From an uncultured Oscillospiraceae bacterium (GTDB lineage: Bacteria; Bacillota; Clostridia; Oscillospirales; Oscillospiraceae): a DNA stretch of 64,000 nt. Below, piece by piece: positions 24,926 to 33,331 of this stretch (the first letter of the stretch is position 1; every line of letters begins with the position of its first letter). The stretch spans positions 1-64,000 of the forward strand of contig CANRMY010000004.1 in assembly GCA_947631845.1 (NCBI GenBank), in the 5' to 3' direction. The translations under genes and the position numbers were made by a program. The notes below the pieces were generated by a model. It was not told the origin of the DNA. It worked only from the letters and a program-made list of their open reading frames with translations, and did not search any database.

Positions 24926-25521
24926 AGGGCGCCGTAGCGGCCCTGGATAAAAATCTGGCGGTCATCGACGCCGGCGGCGTGGCCTTCGCCGTCAACACCA
25001 CCGTCAACACCCTGACGCGTCTGCGCGCCGGGGAGAAGGCCAGGCTCTACACCTATCTCAACGTGGGCGAGAACGCCATGGATCTCTACGGGTTTTACGA
25101 TCTGTCCGAAAAGCGGTGCTTCGAGCTGCTCCTGGGCGTCTCCGGCGTGGGGCCCAAGGCGGCGCTGTCCGTCCTCTCCGTCTGCACGCCGGAGTCCCTG
25201 GCCATGGCGGTGGTGACGGAGAACGAGAAGATGCTCACCGCCGCCCCCGGCGTGGGCAAACGCGGGGCCCAGCGGATAATCCTGGAGCTCCGTGACAAGA
25301 TAGCCAAGGAGCTGCCCGCCGCCGGTCCCGGCTCCGCCGCCGCCCCCGTCTCCCCCGCCGTCGCCGGCGTGCCGGGGAAGAAGCTCAACGACATCACCGG
25401 CGCGCTGACCGTCCTGGGCTACGCGCCCCAGGAGATCACGACGGCCCTCCACGGGCTGGACCTCGAGAGCATGAGCGTGGAGGAGGCCGTCAAGGCGGTG
25501 CTCAAGGGCTCTGTCAAGTGA
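24910..25521 (+). CDS. ruvA: Holliday junction branch migration protein RuvA
   Basis: A 203-residue DNA-binding subunit. The N-terminal OB domain begins [29 protein letters not shown]. Two helix-hairpin-helix motifs follow ([13 protein letters not shown] and [15 protein letters not shown]), then an Ala/Pro linker (about 140-160) and the C-terminal domain III that contacts RuvB. An AGGGAGGACGGGACGA site precedes the ATG. It sits between ruvC and ruvB in one operon. Confidence 0.97.
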   Translation: MFYYIEGAVAALDKNLAVIDAGGVAFAVNTTVNTLTRLRAGEKARLYTYLNVGENAMDLYGFYDLSEKRCFELLLGVSGVGPKAALSVLSVCTPESLAMAVVTENEKMLTAAPGVGKRGAQRIILELRDKIAKELPAAGPGSAAAPVSPAVAGVPGKKLNDITGALTVLGYAPQEITTALHGLDLESMSVEEAVKAVLKGSVK

Positions 25522-25534
25522 GGAGGGCGGAAAG

Positions 25535-26602
25535 ATGATCGACTATTCCAAAAACACGGCGGAACCCGGCGACGACAACATCCTCACCGCCCAATATACC
25601 CCCGAGGACGACGCGGAGGGCTCCCTGCGGCCCCGGTACTTAAAGGAATACATCGGCCAGGAGAAGGCCAAGCAGAATCTGAGCGTCTTCATCGAGAGCG
25701 CCCGGCGCAGAAGCGAGCCCCTGGACCATGTGATCCTCCACGGCCCTCCGGGCCTGGGCAAGACCACCCTGGCGGCCATCATCGCCAACGAGATGGGCTC
25801 CACCCTGCGCAAGACCTCCGGCCCCGCCATCGAGAAGCCCCGGGATCTGGCGGCCCTGCTCACAAGCCTTGACGAGAACGACGTCCTGTTCATCGACGAG
25901 ATCCACCGGCTCAACCGGCAGGTGGAGGAGATCCTGTACCCCGCCATGGAGGACCGGCAGATCGACATCATCATCGGCCAGGGGCCGGCGGCCACCAGCA
26001 TCTCCATCGACTTGAAGCCCTTCACCTTAGTGGGGGCCACCACCCGTTCCGGCCAGCTGTCCTCCCCTCTGCGGGACCGGTTCGGCATCGACCTGAAGCT
26101 GGAGCTCTATAAGCCCGAGGAGCTGCGCCGCATCATCACCCGCTCCGCCGACATCCTCCAGGTGGAGATCGACCCGGACGGCGCGCTGGAGATCGCCTCC
26201 CGCAGCCGGGGCACCCCCCGCATCGCCAACCGGCTCCTGCGCCGGGTCCGGGACTTCGCCGAGATCTACACCGGCGGGGTCATCACCCGGGAGCTGGCGG
26301 ACAAGGCCCTGAAGATGCTGGACATCGACGGCTGCGGCCTGGACGCCATCGACCGGCGGCTTTTGCGCGGCATCATCGTCAATTACGGCGGCGGCCCCGT
26401 GGGCCTGGACACCATCGCCGCCACCATCAACGAGGAGTCCGTCACCATCGAGGACGTGTACGAGCCGTACCTTCTCCAGCAGGGATTCCTCACCCGCACG
26501 CCCCGGGGCCGGTGCGTCACCCCCCGGGCCTATGAGCATCTGGGCATCCCATTTTCCGGAAATTCCCCCGACGCGGGCGGTCAGACGTCCCTCAAACTGT
26601 GA
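25535..26602 (+). CDS. ruvB: Holliday junction branch migration ATPase RuvB
   Basis: A 355-residue AAA+ helicase that drives branch migration. Walker A is [12 protein letters not shown], Walker [11 protein letters not shown], and sensor 1 is in LVGATTRSG. The C-terminal winged helix carries [14 protein letters not shown]. Start is ATG behind GGAGGGCGGAAAG, 13 bases after ruvA. Confidence 0.98.
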   Translation: MIDYSKNTAEPGDDNILTAQYTPEDDAEGSLRPRYLKEYIGQEKAKQNLSVFIESARRRSEPLDHVILHGPPGLGKTTLAAIIANEMGSTLRKTSGPAIEKPRDLAALLTSLDENDVLFIDEIHRLNRQVEEILYPAMEDRQIDIIIGQGPAATSISIDLKPFTLVGATTRSGQLSSPLRDRFGIDLKLELYKPEELRRIITRSADILQVEIDPDGALEIASRSRGTPRIANRLLRRVRDFAEIYTGGVITRELADKALKMLDIDGCGLDAIDRRLLRGIIVNYGGGPVGLDTIAATINEESVTIEDVYEPYLLQQGFLTRTPRGRCVTPRAYEHLGIPFSGNSPDAGGQTSLKL

Positions 26603-26649
26603 AAAAACGAAAAAATTCACGAAATTTTAAAAAATTTCAGCAAAATAGC

Positions 26650-26678
26650 TTGACAAAGATTGCATCAATTCTTATAAT
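26650..26678 (+). promoter_or_regulatory. Consensus sigma-A promoter of sigH-like gene
   Basis: TTGACA (26650-26655), 17 bp, TATAAT (26673-26678). The expected start near 26685 rules out the furthest upstream GTG at 26681. Confidence 0.9.
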
Positions 26679-26728
26679 GTGTGTATTCCTACAGTGAAAA
26701 AATGGTATACGACCGACGTGACAGCAGT

Positions 26729-27304
26729 ATGACAGACGAAGAGCTTTGGCAAAGGGCCTCGGCGGGCGACGCCGCGGCCGAGGAGGAACTGGTTAACCGG
26801 TACACCGTCACGGTGCGCATGTGCGCAAGGCCCTTTTTCCTGGCCGGAGGGGACAGCGAGGATCTCATACAGGAGGGCATGTTTGGCCTGCTCTCCGCGC
26901 TCCGGCATTTCGACCCGGCCAAAGATGTGACATTCAAAACCTACGCGGAGCGGTGCATCACCACCCGGCTCGTGACCGCCGTGCGCAGCGCCGCCCGATT
27001 CAAGCACAAGCCCTTAAACGATTCCATCTCATTTGAATCCCCGCAGTTCGACGAAAGACAGATCCTGTCCCAAGGCAATTTGCGAGATCCCGAAGAAATG
27101 GTTATCACCAGGGAATTGACGGAGGAGCTTCAATCCGCCCTGAACACCGGCTTATCCAAGCTGGAGCGTCAGGTGCTGGAGCAGTATCTGGAGGGGCTCT
27201 CCTACACGGATATAGCCGGAAAATGCGGCATAAGTGTAAAATCCGTTGATAACGCCGTTCAGCGCATCCGACGCAAGCTGGCGGCCGCCTCTAACTGGCG
27301 TTAA
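26729..27304 (+). CDS. sigH: SigH-like sigma-70 family factor (sigma-30)
   Basis: A 191-residue sigma factor resembling SigH/Spo0H, which controls entry into sporulation and stationary phase in Firmicutes. Region 2 is clear (GDSEDLIQEGMFGLLSALRHFDPAKDVTFKTYAERCITTRLVTAVRS), as is the SigH-style bridge HKPLNDSISFESPQFDE. Region 4 reads LSKLERQVLEQYLEGLSYTDIAGKCGISVKSVDNAVQRIRRKL. Neither ATG (26702 or 26729) has a strong ribosome-binding site; 26729 fits the family better. Confidence 0.85.
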   Translation: MTDEELWQRASAGDAAAEEELVNRYTVTVRMCARPFFLAGGDSEDLIQEGMFGLLSALRHFDPAKDVTFKTYAERCITTRLVTAVRSAARFKHKPLNDSISFESPQFDERQILSQGNLRDPEEMVITRELTEELQSALNTGLSKLERQVLEQYLEGLSYTDIAGKCGISVKSVDNAVQRIRRKLAAASNWR

Positions 27305-27370
27305 CAGCATTTTTGCTGACGCAAATATAGCCCACAGGGCAGATTTGTCAAAAGGAAGGTCCAAAGAAAC

Positions 27371-27652
27371 ATGTACGAAGACAAGACATTGGTATGCAAA
27401 GAGTGCGGCAAGGAATTCGTCTTTACCGCCGGTGAGCAGGAGTTCTACGCTGAGCGCGGCTTCCAGAACGAGCCCCAGCGCTGCAAGGCCTGCCGTGACG
27501 CCCGCAAGAACGCCGTTCGCGGCCCCCGTGAGTTCTTCACCGCCACCTGCGCTATGTGCGGCGGCGAGGCGAAGGTCCCCTTCGAGCCCAAATCCGACAG
27601 GCCCGTATACTGCAGTGACTGCTTTGCCAAGATCAAGGAGCAGCAGCACTGA
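27371..27652 (+). CDS. CxxC zinc-ribbon protein
   Basis: A 93-residue protein of the probable zinc-ribbon (zf-trcl / CxxC-x17-CxxC) type. The N-terminal ribbon uses CKEC and CKAC (residues about 9-12 and 38-41); the second uses CAMC and CSDC (about 61-64 and 80-83). Together they give two four-cysteine sites. It is small, basic and cytoplasmic; function unknown. It has its own terminator. Confidence 0.85.
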   Translation: MYEDKTLVCKECGKEFVFTAGEQEFYAERGFQNEPQRCKACRDARKNAVRGPREFFTATCAMCGGEAKVPFEPKSDRPVYCSDCFAKIKEQQH

Positions 27653-27672
27653 TCGCCAAAGCGGCAAAAAAC

Positions 27673-27706
27673 AAAAAAGGGCGGGCCGTGGGCCCGTCCT
27701 TTTTTA
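27673..27706 (+). terminator. Intrinsic terminator
   Basis: AAAAAAGGGCGGGCC pairs with GGCCCGTCCTTTTTT around GTG. Ends the zinc-ribbon gene. Confidence 0.85.
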
Positions 27707-27760
27707 TTCGTCATATTCCCTTGCGAAATTCTACCTTCTATCTGAAAGGGGGCGCGGCAC

Positions 27761-28321
27761 ATGGAGGACGCGGCCATCATCGACCTCTACTGGGCGCGGG
27801 ACAGCCGCGCCATCGGCGAGACGGGCGCCAAATACGGCGTCTATCTCACCGGCATCGCCCTGAATCTGCTGGGGCTGCCCGAGGACGCGGAGGAGTGCGT
27901 CTCGGACACCTATCTGGCCGCCTGGAACGCCATGCCGCCGGAGCGGCCGGGGATCCTGCGGGCCTTTTTGGGGAGGATCGCCCGGAATCTGGCCCTGGAC
28001 CGGTTAAAGCGCCTCCGGGCCAAAAAGCGGGGCGGCGGCGAGCCGCGGCTCATCTTCGACGAGCTGGCCGAGGTCATCCCCGGCGGCGACCGGCCGGAGG
28101 CCGCGCTGGACCGGAAGGAGCTGCTGCGGGACATCGAGTCCTTCCTCCGGGCCGAGCCGGAGCGGGCCCGGAACATGTTCCTGCGCCGCTACTGGTACGC
28201 CGACAGCGTCGCCGCCATCGCCCTCCGGTACGGCCTGCGGGAGAACGCCGTCTCGGCCCAGCTCATGCGCACGCGGAACAAGCTGAGACGCTATCTGACG
28301 GAAAGGGGATATGTGATATGA
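27761..28321 (+). CDS. ECF-type RNA polymerase sigma factor (pair 1)
   Basis: A 186-residue sigma-70 family factor of the extracytoplasmic type. Region 2 is IALNLLGLPEDAEECVSDTYLAAWNAMPPERPGILRAFLGRIARNLALDRLK in pattern, and region 4 is MFLRRYWYADSVAAIALRYGLRENAVSAQLMRTRNKLRRYL. The ATG is behind AAAGGGGGCG. Its stop overlaps the following gene as ATGA. It probably directs an envelope-stress regulon; the trigger is unknown. Confidence 0.85.
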   Translation: MEDAAIIDLYWARDSRAIGETGAKYGVYLTGIALNLLGLPEDAEECVSDTYLAAWNAMPPERPGILRAFLGRIARNLALDRLKRLRAKKRGGGEPRLIFDELAEVIPGGDRPEAALDRKELLRDIESFLRAEPERARNMFLRRYWYADSVAAIALRYGLRENAVSAQLMRTRNKLRRYLTERGYVI

Positions 28322-28887
28322 CAGGTGAGGCGCTGTTCGCCCTGCTGGGCGATCTGGACCAGGCCCTGGTGGACGGGGCCGAGGCCCTGCCGGAGCGCCG
28401 GCGCACGCGCGGACGTTTCCGGCCCGTCCTGCTGGCCGCGGCGGCCTGCGCGGTTCTGGCGATCTTGACCGTTACGCCGGGCCTTTTCCATGCGGGCCGC
28501 ACCACGGAGGATTCCATGTCCGGGGGCAATGCCGGCGCCGACATGACCACCAAGCCGGAGGACGTGAACCTCCAGCACCCTGACGCCCCCGGTACCTCCG
28601 CCGACGACGGCGCCACCGGCGACCGCGCGGAGGATGAGGGCTTTTTCGCCGTGATCGTCTCTCTGACGCCGGAGCTGACGGTCGCCCCGGCGGAGAACTC
28701 CCCCCTGTGGGGCCAGGCCGAGCGGGTGATCCTGACCATGACCGACCGCGCCCCGGCGGCGGGCGGGATGCCGGAGGAGCTGAAGCCCGGTGAGACGGTC
28801 TGGATCTCGTGCCCCTTAAGGACGCTGATCCGGCGGGACGGCGCCACCCTGGAGGCGCCCACGGTGTACGGTATATACCGGAGCTGA
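28318..28887 (+). CDS. Putative anti-sigma factor, single-pass membrane protein
   Basis: A 189-residue protein with a short cytoplasmic N-terminus (MTGEALFALLGDLDQALVDGAEALP), one membrane segment (about residues 38-58) and an external Ala/Gly/Thr-rich domain. It is coupled to the ECF sigma gene by a four-base overlap, so it is most likely the sensor/anti-sigma partner. No known anti-sigma domain can be named. Confidence 0.7.
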   Translation: MTGEALFALLGDLDQALVDGAEALPERRRTRGRFRPVLLAAAACAVLAILTVTPGLFHAGRTTEDSMSGGNAGADMTTKPEDVNLQHPDAPGTSADDGATGDRAEDEGFFAVIVSLTPELTVAPAENSPLWGQAERVILTMTDRAPAAGGMPEELKPGETVWISCPLRTLIRRDGATLEAPTVYGIYRS

Positions 28888-28924
28888 CACCCCGCCCTGC
28901 GGTTTTATCCGGGCCATCAACCAA

Positions 28925-29170
28925 CACTGGACGGGTCGCCCGGGAGGGCGACCCTACAACCGTTTACGAAACAAATCTCCATCAACGCCGAATTCCCGGC
29001 GTATTCCGTACAACATGTCCGTACGGGCCGGACACCCGGCCGGCCCGTCTCTCGAATTTCCCACCAATCCCCCAAAAACGCCGTACGGGCCGCCGCCCTC
29101 GGCGGCCCACGAATTCCAGATAATTCATCGCACAACTTTGTAGGGGCCGCCTCTCCAGGCGGCCCGAACT
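28925..29170. repeat. Hairpin-repeat block 6
   Basis: The gap between the anti-sigma and amidase genes holds a related GGGTCGCC/GGCGACCC hairpin (about 28934-28957), a GGACACCCGG-core copy (29020-29047), a CCGCCC/GGCGG-core copy (29082-29107) and a CCTCTCCAGG-core copy (29139-29165). GAATTCC-type linkers separate them. No gene is seen; 29171-29255 carries only the amidase leader. Confidence 0.85.
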
Positions 29171-29255
29171 GTTGCAACTTCGAAAAGCGATTGGCATATA
29201 CTGGTATACCGTCATATCCGCGCTCATTTTGCGTCTGCATGTATAAGGAGGAGCT

Positions 29256-29747
29256 ATGCTGATTGACACCCCCTACGACCGGGACGCCGCCGTGGCCTAC
29301 GCGCGGCGCTGGGCCCTCTCCCGGAATCCCCTGTACTACGATTTTGAGGACATCGGCGGCGACTGTACCAATTTCGCCTCCCAGTGCCTCTTCGCCGGGG
29401 CGGGCGTGATGAATTTCACCCCCGTCACCGGCTGGTACTACGTCTCAGCCAATGACCGCACGGCCTCCTGGACGGGGGTGGAATACCTCTTTGATTTTCT
29501 GACCCGCAACGGCGGCCCCGGCCCCCGCGCCTCGGTGGTCCCCAAAAGCGCCGCCCAACCGGGGGATATCGTGCAGCTGGGCGGCCCGGAGGGGCGCTTC
29601 TACCACTCCCCCGTCATCGTGGCCGTGTCCCCGTCCATACTGGTGTGCGCCCACACCTACGACGCCCTGGACCGGCCCCTGGATACCTACGTCTTTGCCA
29701 GGGCGCGGTTCCTCCACGTGGAGGGCGTCCGGCGGGAGGCTCAGTGA
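29256..29747 (+). CDS. Amidase-domain protein (Amidase_6 type)
   Basis: A 163-residue papain-like putative amidase of the PF12671 type, probably acting on peptidoglycan or spore-wall peptides. It has YDRDAAVAYARRWALSRNPLYYDFEDIGGDCTNFASQ in pattern; the Cys of GGDCTNF is the likely nucleophile and the His of FYHSPVIVA its partner. No signal peptide is apparent, which is odd for a wall enzyme. AAGGAGG precedes the ATG. The 3' end overlaps the convergent sirtuin gene by seven bases. Confidence 0.85.
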   Translation: MLIDTPYDRDAAVAYARRWALSRNPLYYDFEDIGGDCTNFASQCLFAGAGVMNFTPVTGWYYVSANDRTASWTGVEYLFDFLTRNGGPGPRASVVPKSAAQPGDIVQLGGPEGRFYHSPVIVAVSPSILVCAHTYDALDRPLDTYVFARARFLHVEGVRREAQ

Positions 29748-30463
29748 AGCCGGGAGAACACCTCACCGATCTTCCCCGGGATCACCAGCTCCGCCAGGGA
29801 GTCCATGGGCGTGGGGGATTTGTTGATGAGCACCAGATGCTTCCCCCGGAAATAGTGGATGAGGCCCGCCGCCGGGTAGACCGCCAGGGACGTGCCGCCG
29901 ATGATCAGCATATCGGCCCGGGAGATCTCCGTCACCGACCGGGTCAGCACGTCGGAGTCCAGGCTCTCCTCATAGAGGACGATGTCGGGCCGGACGATGC
30001 CGCCGCACTTGTCACAGCGCGGCGTGGCCTCGGCGTCCTGGACGTAGGCGGCGTCGAAGCGCTTGCCGCATCGGACGCAGTAATTTTTCAGCAGCGTGCC
30101 GTGGAGCTCCAGCACGTTCCGGCTCCCGGCGGCCTGGTGGAGGCCGTCGATGTTCTGGGTGATGACGCACCGGAGCTTGCCCCGCCGCTCCAGCTCCGCC
30201 AGATACAGGTGGGCGGCGTTGGGCTTCGCCCCCCGGACGATGAGCTTGTCCCGGTAGAACCGGTAGAACTCGTCCGGGTACCGGTCAAAGAAGGAGCGGC
30301 TCAGGATCTCCTCCGGCGGGTAGTCGTATTTCTGGTTATAGAGGCCGTCCACACTGCGGAAATCCGGGATGCCGCTCTCGGTGGACACGCCCGCGCCGCC
30401 GAAAAAGACCACCCTTTGGCTCTCGTCCAGCATGTTTTGCAGTTTTTCAATCTTCTCGTCCAT
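29741..30463 (-). CDS. cobB: NAD-dependent protein deacylase (sirtuin)
   Basis: A 240-residue Sir2-family enzyme removing acyl groups from lysines using NAD. NAD-binding and catalytic motifs are FGGAGVSTESGIPDFRS, ITQNIDGLHQAAGS and LELHGTLL (catalytic His). Four Cys of the zinc site lie in CVRCGKR and CDKCGG. The ATG at 30463 is preferred over 30499 because homology starts there behind AGGGGG. Confidence 0.93.
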   Translation of the reverse strand: MDEKIEKLQNMLDESQRVVFFGGAGVSTESGIPDFRSVDGLYNQKYDYPPEEILSRSFFDRYPDEFYRFYRDKLIVRGAKPNAAHLYLAELERRGKLRCVITQNIDGLHQAAGSRNVLELHGTLLKNYCVRCGKRFDAAYVQDAEATPRCDKCGGIVRPDIVLYEESLDSDVLTRSVTEISRADMLIIGGTSLAVYPAAGLIHYFRGKHLVLINKSPTPMDSLAELVIPGKIGEVFSRLH

Positions 30464-30543
30464 GACGCCGCCCCCTGTGAAAAAATTTGACAACCCCATT
30501 GTAGCAGTTTATAATGGAATAATCAAGAAAGGCGGTGGAAAAC

Positions 30544-31647
30544 GTGAAAAAACTTTTTTCCCTCACCTTCGCCCACTTTACGGTGGATCTGGCCTGCTTC
30601 ACCGCGCTTTTCGGGGCGCTCTCCCCGGCCGTGACGGACAAAACCGCCCTGTCGGCGCTGTTTTTGACGTATAACCTCATCGCCTTTGGCCTCCAGTGCC
30701 CTCTGGGCGCGCTTTTGGACGCCAAAAGGCTCCCCCGGGTGGGCTTCGCCGCCCTGGGCGCGGGGGTCACGGCCCTGGGGCTGGCCGTGGCGTATTTAGG
30801 GCGCGCCGTCTCTGCCGGGGCGCTTCTCCCCCTCCTCGGCATGATCGTTGCCGCGCTGGGCAACGCGGCCTTCCATGTGGGCGGCGGCTCCTTTGTGCTG
30901 ACGGTCTGCCGGGGCAAAATGGCCCCCAGCGGCGTTTTCAACAGCGCCGGCGCGTTGGGCGTGGGCCTGGGTACGCTTCTGGGGACAAGCCGCCCCGCCC
31001 TGGCCTTCCCCCTGTCCCTGGCGGCGGTGCTCCTGGCCCTCGCCGCCCTCCTGTTGCTGCGGCGCGGGGACGGTACGGACAAGCCCCATTGTCGGGAGCT
31101 TTCCGGCCTGGTCCGCCCCCTGCCCGTGGAGCGGGCCGCCGCCCTTCTCGGCCTTTCCGTGGCCTTCCACGCCTTCGCCGCCGCCGTGAGCCCGGAGGCC
31201 CCCGGCCTGACGGGGGCGCTGGTCCTGGCGGGGCCGGTGATGATCTTCCTGGGCAAGCTCTCCGGCGGGGCCCTGGCGGATAAGCTGGGCGCCAGGACGG
31301 CCCTGCTTCTCTCCCTGCCCCTCTCTGCCGCGCTTTTCGCCCTCTGCGGGGTCTGCCCCGCCCTGGCCCTGCCGGCGGTCCTCCTCATGAACATCTCCGT
31401 CCCCGTGGTCCAGTGCGTCCTGGCGGGGGCCCTGCCGGAGTTCCCCGGCTTCGCCTTCGGCACATCCAAGCTGGCGCTGGTGACCGGTACGGCCTTCGCC
31501 TACTTTGTGCCCGTCTCCACAGCGGCCCGCCCCTGCTTCACGGCGGCGCTGACGGCCCTGTCCCTGCTGGCCGCTGCCGCCGTCAACGCTAAACACACGA
31601 ATTTACAAAAGGAGGAACCCAACCATGGTCAACACACTTCCCCTTGA
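30544..31647 (+). CDS. MFS-like polytopic membrane protein
   Basis: A 367-residue protein with about ten to twelve hydrophobic segments and short loops, resembling a compact major-facilitator permease. LGALLDAKRLPRVGF and SGGALADKLGARTAL look like the 2-3 loop signature in each half. GTG at 30544 is favoured over 30535 on ribosome-binding-site spacing. It overlaps the next small gene by 23 bases and heads a four-gene cassette. Substrate is unknown. Confidence 0.7.
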   Translation: MKKLFSLTFAHFTVDLACFTALFGALSPAVTDKTALSALFLTYNLIAFGLQCPLGALLDAKRLPRVGFAALGAGVTALGLAVAYLGRAVSAGALLPLLGMIVAALGNAAFHVGGGSFVLTVCRGKMAPSGVFNSAGALGVGLGTLLGTSRPALAFPLSLAAVLLALAALLLLRRGDGTDKPHCRELSGLVRPLPVERAAALLGLSVAFHAFAAAVSPEAPGLTGALVLAGPVMIFLGKLSGGALADKLGARTALLLSLPLSAALFALCGVCPALALPAVLLMNISVPVVQCVLAGALPEFPGFAFGTSKLALVTGTAFAYFVPVSTAARPCFTAALTALSLLAAAAVNAKHTNLQKEEPNHGQHTSP

Positions 31648-31783
31648 CATCGCCCCCGACCCGGAGCCCCTGGCCGGCGCGCCCTTCAACGTGGCGGCGG
31701 TGGTTATCGCCGTCCTGGCGGCGGCCGCCCTGATCCTCGCGGCGGTATGGATCATTCAGAAGAAAAAAGGAGGTAAAAAGTGA
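31625..31783 (+). CDS. 52-residue membrane peptide with LPLDIAP motif
   Basis: This short frame begins at ATG 31625 behind AAGGAGGAACCCAACC and ends with TGA sharing its A with the next ATG. It has an N-terminal NTLPLDIAPDPEPL segment, one membrane helix (about 22-46) and a basic tail QKKKGGKK. The next gene carries a near-identical LPLDVAP near its N-terminus. The strong ribosome-binding site and tight overlaps at both ends argue that it is real. Function is unknown. Confidence 0.68.
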   Translation: MVNTLPLDIAPDPEPLAGAPFNVAAVVIAVLAAAALILAAVWIIQKKKGGKK

Positions 31784-31998
31784 TGCTCTCCCTTCTCCCC
31801 CTGGACGTGGCCCCGGTGCCCACCATGCTCTTCGCCTTCGGCGTCCCCGCCCTGATCTTTTTCATCATCGTGGGCCTGGGCGTGCTGGCGGTGAAGCTCA
31901 TTAAAAAGATCTCCCGTTCCGCCGCCCGGAAGGAGGCGGAACGGCTTGGCGCTTCTACTCCTTCTGCTGAAAAATCTGATCCTGACGATACTCCTTGA
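31783..31998 (+). CDS. 71-residue membrane peptide with LPLDVAP motif
   Basis: Starts at ATG 31783, overlapping the previous stop (TGATG), behind AAAGGAGG. It begins MLSLLPLDVAPVPT, has one membrane helix (about 15-37), then a basic/charged tail ending SAEKSDPDDTP. It overlaps the next gene by 53 bases. No family is recognised. Confidence 0.68.
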   Translation: MLSLLPLDVAPVPTMLFAFGVPALIFFIIVGLGVLAVKLIKKISRSAARKEAERLGASTPSAEKSDPDDTP

Positions 31999-32281
31999 GG
32001 GCGCGGCCATCGGGCTCATTTTCCGCAGGCTCCCGCCCCTTCTGTACAGCGTCCTGGCCAACGTGATGACGAACCCGGCCCTCAACCTGGCCGTCATTCT
32101 CCTGGTGGGGAACGCCCGCCTGCCCTACTGGCCCTGCGTCCTCCCCTTAGAGCTGGCCGCCGTGCTGGCGGAGGCCTGGGCCTACCGCTCCCTTCTGCCC
32201 TCCCTGGGCCGTGGAAAGCCCCTTCTCCTCTCCCTGGGCCTCAACGCGTTGAGCTTTGGCGTCGGGATGCTGATCGGCTGA
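31946..32281 (+). CDS. 111-residue four-helix membrane protein
   Basis: TTG start behind AAGGAGG, inside the end of the preceding gene. The product is almost wholly hydrophobic with about four segments (LLLLLLKNLILTILLEGAAIGLIF at the N-terminus; SLGLNALSFGVGMLIG at the C-terminus). It is the last member of the cassette. It may be the membrane partner of the small LPLDxAP peptides. Function is unknown. Confidence 0.65.
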   Translation: MALLLLLLKNLILTILLEGAAIGLIFRRLPPLLYSVLANVMTNPALNLAVILLVGNARLPYWPCVLPLELAAVLAEAWAYRSLLPSLGRGKPLLLSLGLNALSFGVGMLIG

Positions 32282-32315
32282 AAGTGCCTGACCCCGGCGG
32301 GGGGTATAAGGATTT

Positions 32316-32724
32316 CGCCCTTAAAAGGGCGGAGAAAATCAGCTTTTTCTCTTTTCCCGAAATGGAAAAGAGAAAAAGCTTGCAAAAAGAGAAAAGATTT
32401 ATTTTTGGGCCCGGTGGTGAACCGGGCCCAAGCTTTATTACGGCGGTCCGGCTGCCGCGGAGGTGGACGATACCCATGGTCCCACTCATATCCGCGCGGT
32501 AGCGTCGTCGCGGAACCGGCTTAACCTCGGGCTCCAAGTATTCGCCCTCAGGCGCCAGGTTCGCTCCTCCTTTCCCCATCGGGCAACAGCCCGATGGGGG
32601 CCCCGCATTGTCTCAGCGTCTAACTCGCTTAGCCGCTCACCCCGGCACTCGCCAAAGCACTGCTCCTACGCAGGGCCGCGCTGGTACGGTGATAATCGTG
32701 TGGTGTTCGAAAACATCGTTTCTG
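32316..32724 (+). repeat. Long structured element L, copy 1
   Basis: It begins 35 bases after the preceding stop with a CGCCCTTAAAAGGGCG hairpin. A perfect 17-bp pyrimidine/purine hairpin (32341-32380) follows, then a second purine arm (AAAAAGAGAAAAG), a GGGCCCGGT/ACCGGGCCC hairpin, CATATCCGCGCG and the shared 20-mer near 32621-32640. It ends CGAAAACATCGTTTCTG. A separate element (M) of about 103 bp is nested at 32502-32604. Confidence 0.8.
32502..32604 (+). repeat. Nested element M, copy 1
   Basis: Starts GCGTCGTCGCGGAA and ends TTCGCTCCTCCTTTCCCC followed by an ATCGGGC/GCCCGAT stem and GGGGGCCCC. L copies 2-4 lack this segment, so it looks like an insertion. A second copy with a different stem sequence lies at 46660-46781. 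Confidence 0.7.
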
Positions 32725-33300
32725 TACGGGCCGGACACCTGGCCGGCCCGACGCACCATCAAATTCCACGAAAATCCACCCCCCATCGCCGTACGGGCCG
32801 CCGTCCCCGGCCGCCCACCGAATTCCCGGTGAATCCTCCGTAGGGGCCGATGACCACATCGGCCCGTGTCTCGAATTCCCGGCGCATTTCGTACACCGCC
32901 CCCGTACGGGCCGGTCACCCGGCCGGCCCGTGTCTCGAATTCCCGAATATCTTTCGTTAGACGCCGTACGGTCCGCCGCCCTCGGCGGCCCACGAATTCC
33001 CGGTGAATCCTCCGTAGGGGCCAGAGACCCGCTCGGCCCGTGTCTCGAATTCCCGGAAAACATTCAACCAACCTTGTAGGGGCTGGGGAAAGATTTTTGG
33101 GAATTCGGGCAGGCATGTGAGGAATTCGACGGTGCGGCGTGTGGGCCGATGTGGTCATCGGCCCCTACAGAAGCGTATCAATCGGATATTGCGGAATCTG
33201 ATGGTGCCATGGGCCGCCGAGGGCGGCGGCCCGTACGGCGTTGTAATTAATGCGTCGGGAAGTCGACACACGGGCCGGCCGGGTGTCCGGCCCGTACGGG
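32725..33300. repeat. Hairpin-repeat block 7
   Basis: Rest of the gap before argF. GGACAC-core hairpins lie at 32727-32750, about 32902-32930 and 33270-33298. CCGCCC/GGCGG-core copies lie at about 32965-32990 and 33210-33236, with a CCGTCCCCGG variant near 32790-32815. The ATGACCACAT core is at 32840-32865 and, inverted, about 33140-33168. An AGAGACCCGCT core lies at 33015-33040. Spacing between hairpins is about 60-100 bp. No gene is seen. Confidence 0.85.
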
Positions 33301-33331
33301 GACCGTTTAAAACCACAGTGCGGCTGTGCTC

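Noticed and set aside
26681..26728. GTG 26681 as start of the sigH-like gene
   Set aside because: It lies three bases after the -10 box, before the expected transcription start.
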